Positions 5,942-6,582 of a stretch of DNA of 6,582 nt are shown here, one piece after another. The position numbers were made by a program, and so were the translations under genes. The stretch comes from CALMJB01 sp963977945 (GTDB taxonomy: Bacteria; Actinomycetota; Actinomycetes; Nanopelagicales; Nanopelagicaceae): contig CAXBQO010000061.1 in assembly GCA_963977945.1 (NCBI GenBank), positions 1 through 6,582 on the forward strand, written 5' to 3'. Positions within the stretch are counted from its first letter, which is position 1; every line of letters starts with the position of its first letter. The notes beneath the pieces are model-generated. The model saw nothing but the letters and a program-made list of their open reading frames with translations. It had not been told where the DNA came from and ran no database searches.

Positions 5942-6582
5942 TTAAACCCTTTCCTTAATTCGTTGCAACAACAATGCTCGCTCACTACTTGCTGCCAACC
6001 TGCGATCTGCAATCAAAGCGATAATCAAGAGCGCACCATTAATTGCTTGTTTCCAAAATGCATCTACACCGAGAGCGCCAAGTGCTAATTGAATTGTCTG
6101 CACTAACAACGCACCGATTACAGCGCCATGTGGCGTTCCAACTCCGCCCATAATTGAAATTCCACCGATTACAACCGCAGCAACAACTGCCAACTCTTGT
6201 CCGTAGAAGGCGGTGGCATCAACCTGAGCAAAGCGCATCAAATAAAAGACGCCAGCCATTCCGGCAACTGCGCCGGAGAAAACAAATGACATAAATGTGC
6301 GACGAAATACTGGAATACCGACTAAATCAGCGGCAGGTGGATTGCTACCAATTGCATAACGATCACGACCAGATTTGCGATATTTCATATAGAAAGATGC
6401 CAACACCATAAAAATAATTACTAATAAGAATTGAAACGGCAAAACGCCAAAGTATGAGGTGGCTGCCATTTTGTTCATGGATTCTGGAAGTTGTTGTGCG
6501 TTGTAATCGACTGAATTTGAAATTACATAATCTAGGCCGCGAACTATGTAAAGCGTTCCAAGAGTTACCACAAGCGATGGCA
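5942..6582 (-). CDS. rhaP: Rhamnose ABC transporter permease (first subunit), N-terminus missing
   Basis: The visible part has 213 residues and is open at the right edge; the first codons inside the window read PSLVVTLGTLYIVRG, so the frame continues beyond 6582 and about 110-120 N-terminal residues are missing by comparison with family length. It belongs to the same permease family as RhaQ: VTLGTLYIVRG matches RhaQ TIATMALYRG, AIGSNPPAADLVGI is the ATPase-contacting loop, and GGISIMGGVGTPHGAVIGALL is the conserved C-terminal membrane segment. A periplasmic insert between the first two visible segments (DYVISNSVDYNAQQLPES) is typical. The stop is 2 nt from the rhaQ start, so the two are translated together. 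The GTG at 6571 is an internal Val codon, not a start. Confidence 0.88.
   Translation of the reverse strand, partial: PSLVVTLGTLYIVRGLDYVISNSVDYNAQQLPESMNKMAATSYFGVLPFQFLLVIIFMVLASFYMKYRKSGRDRYAIGSNPPAADLVGIPVFRRTFMSFVFSGAVAGMAGVFYLMRFAQVDATAFYGQELAVVAAVVIGGISIMGGVGTPHGAVIGALLVQTIQLALGALGVDAFWKQAINGALLIIALIADRRLAASSERALLLQRIKERV

Noticed and set aside
6569..6571. GTG as the start of the first permease
   Set aside because: The frame stays open to the window edge and upstream codons continue the conserved permease sequence, so this is an internal Val.
1..6582. CRISPR arrays, insertion sequences, tRNA or rRNA genes
   Set aside because: No spaced direct repeats, transposase frames, terminal inverted repeats or RNA gene signatures were seen; the window is almost wholly accounted for by the rhamnose genes.

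Overview
The window is a single-strand block, with every gene on the minus strand, for uptake and breakdown of L-rhamnose. It is AT-rich by eye. The enzyme set (a Streptomyces-type L-rhamnose isomerase and a fused aldolase/dehydrogenase), the good Shine-Dalgarno sites and the low-GC, tightly packed layout suggest a streamlined freshwater actinobacterium of the Nanopelagicales (acI, 'Ca. Planktophila') type. That placement is inference; no rRNA or marker gene is present.

Layout in the direction of transcription (right to left): the C-terminal two thirds of an ABC sugar permease (rhaP, runs off the right edge); 2 nt later a second permease (rhaQ, GTG start); a 197-bp non-coding gap with several small inverted and direct repeats; the secreted sugar-binding protein (rhaS, TTG start); a 22-bp perfect palindrome over the rhaS stop codon followed at once by a strong rho-independent terminator; L-rhamnose mutarotase (rhaM); an 83-bp AT-rich gap; L-rhamnose isomerase (rhaI); a one-base overlap into the bifunctional rhamnulose-1-phosphate aldolase/lactaldehyde dehydrogenase (rhaEW); and the first nine codons of another gene at the left edge.

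Working together: RhaS captures rhamnose outside the membrane and RhaP/RhaQ form the channel (their ATPase is not in the window). RhaM interconverts the anomers, RhaI makes L-rhamnulose, an unseen kinase would phosphorylate it, and RhaEW splits rhamnulose-1-phosphate into DHAP and L-lactaldehyde and oxidises the latter towards L-lactate. The missing ATPase probably lies to the right of the window; the kinase may be the gene starting at the left edge.

The gene content is a recognisable pathway, not a new system. The parts worth a second look are regulatory: the palindrome-plus-terminator between rhaS and the enzyme genes, the repeat-bearing leader of rhaS, and the unusual start and non-lipoprotein signal peptide of rhaS.
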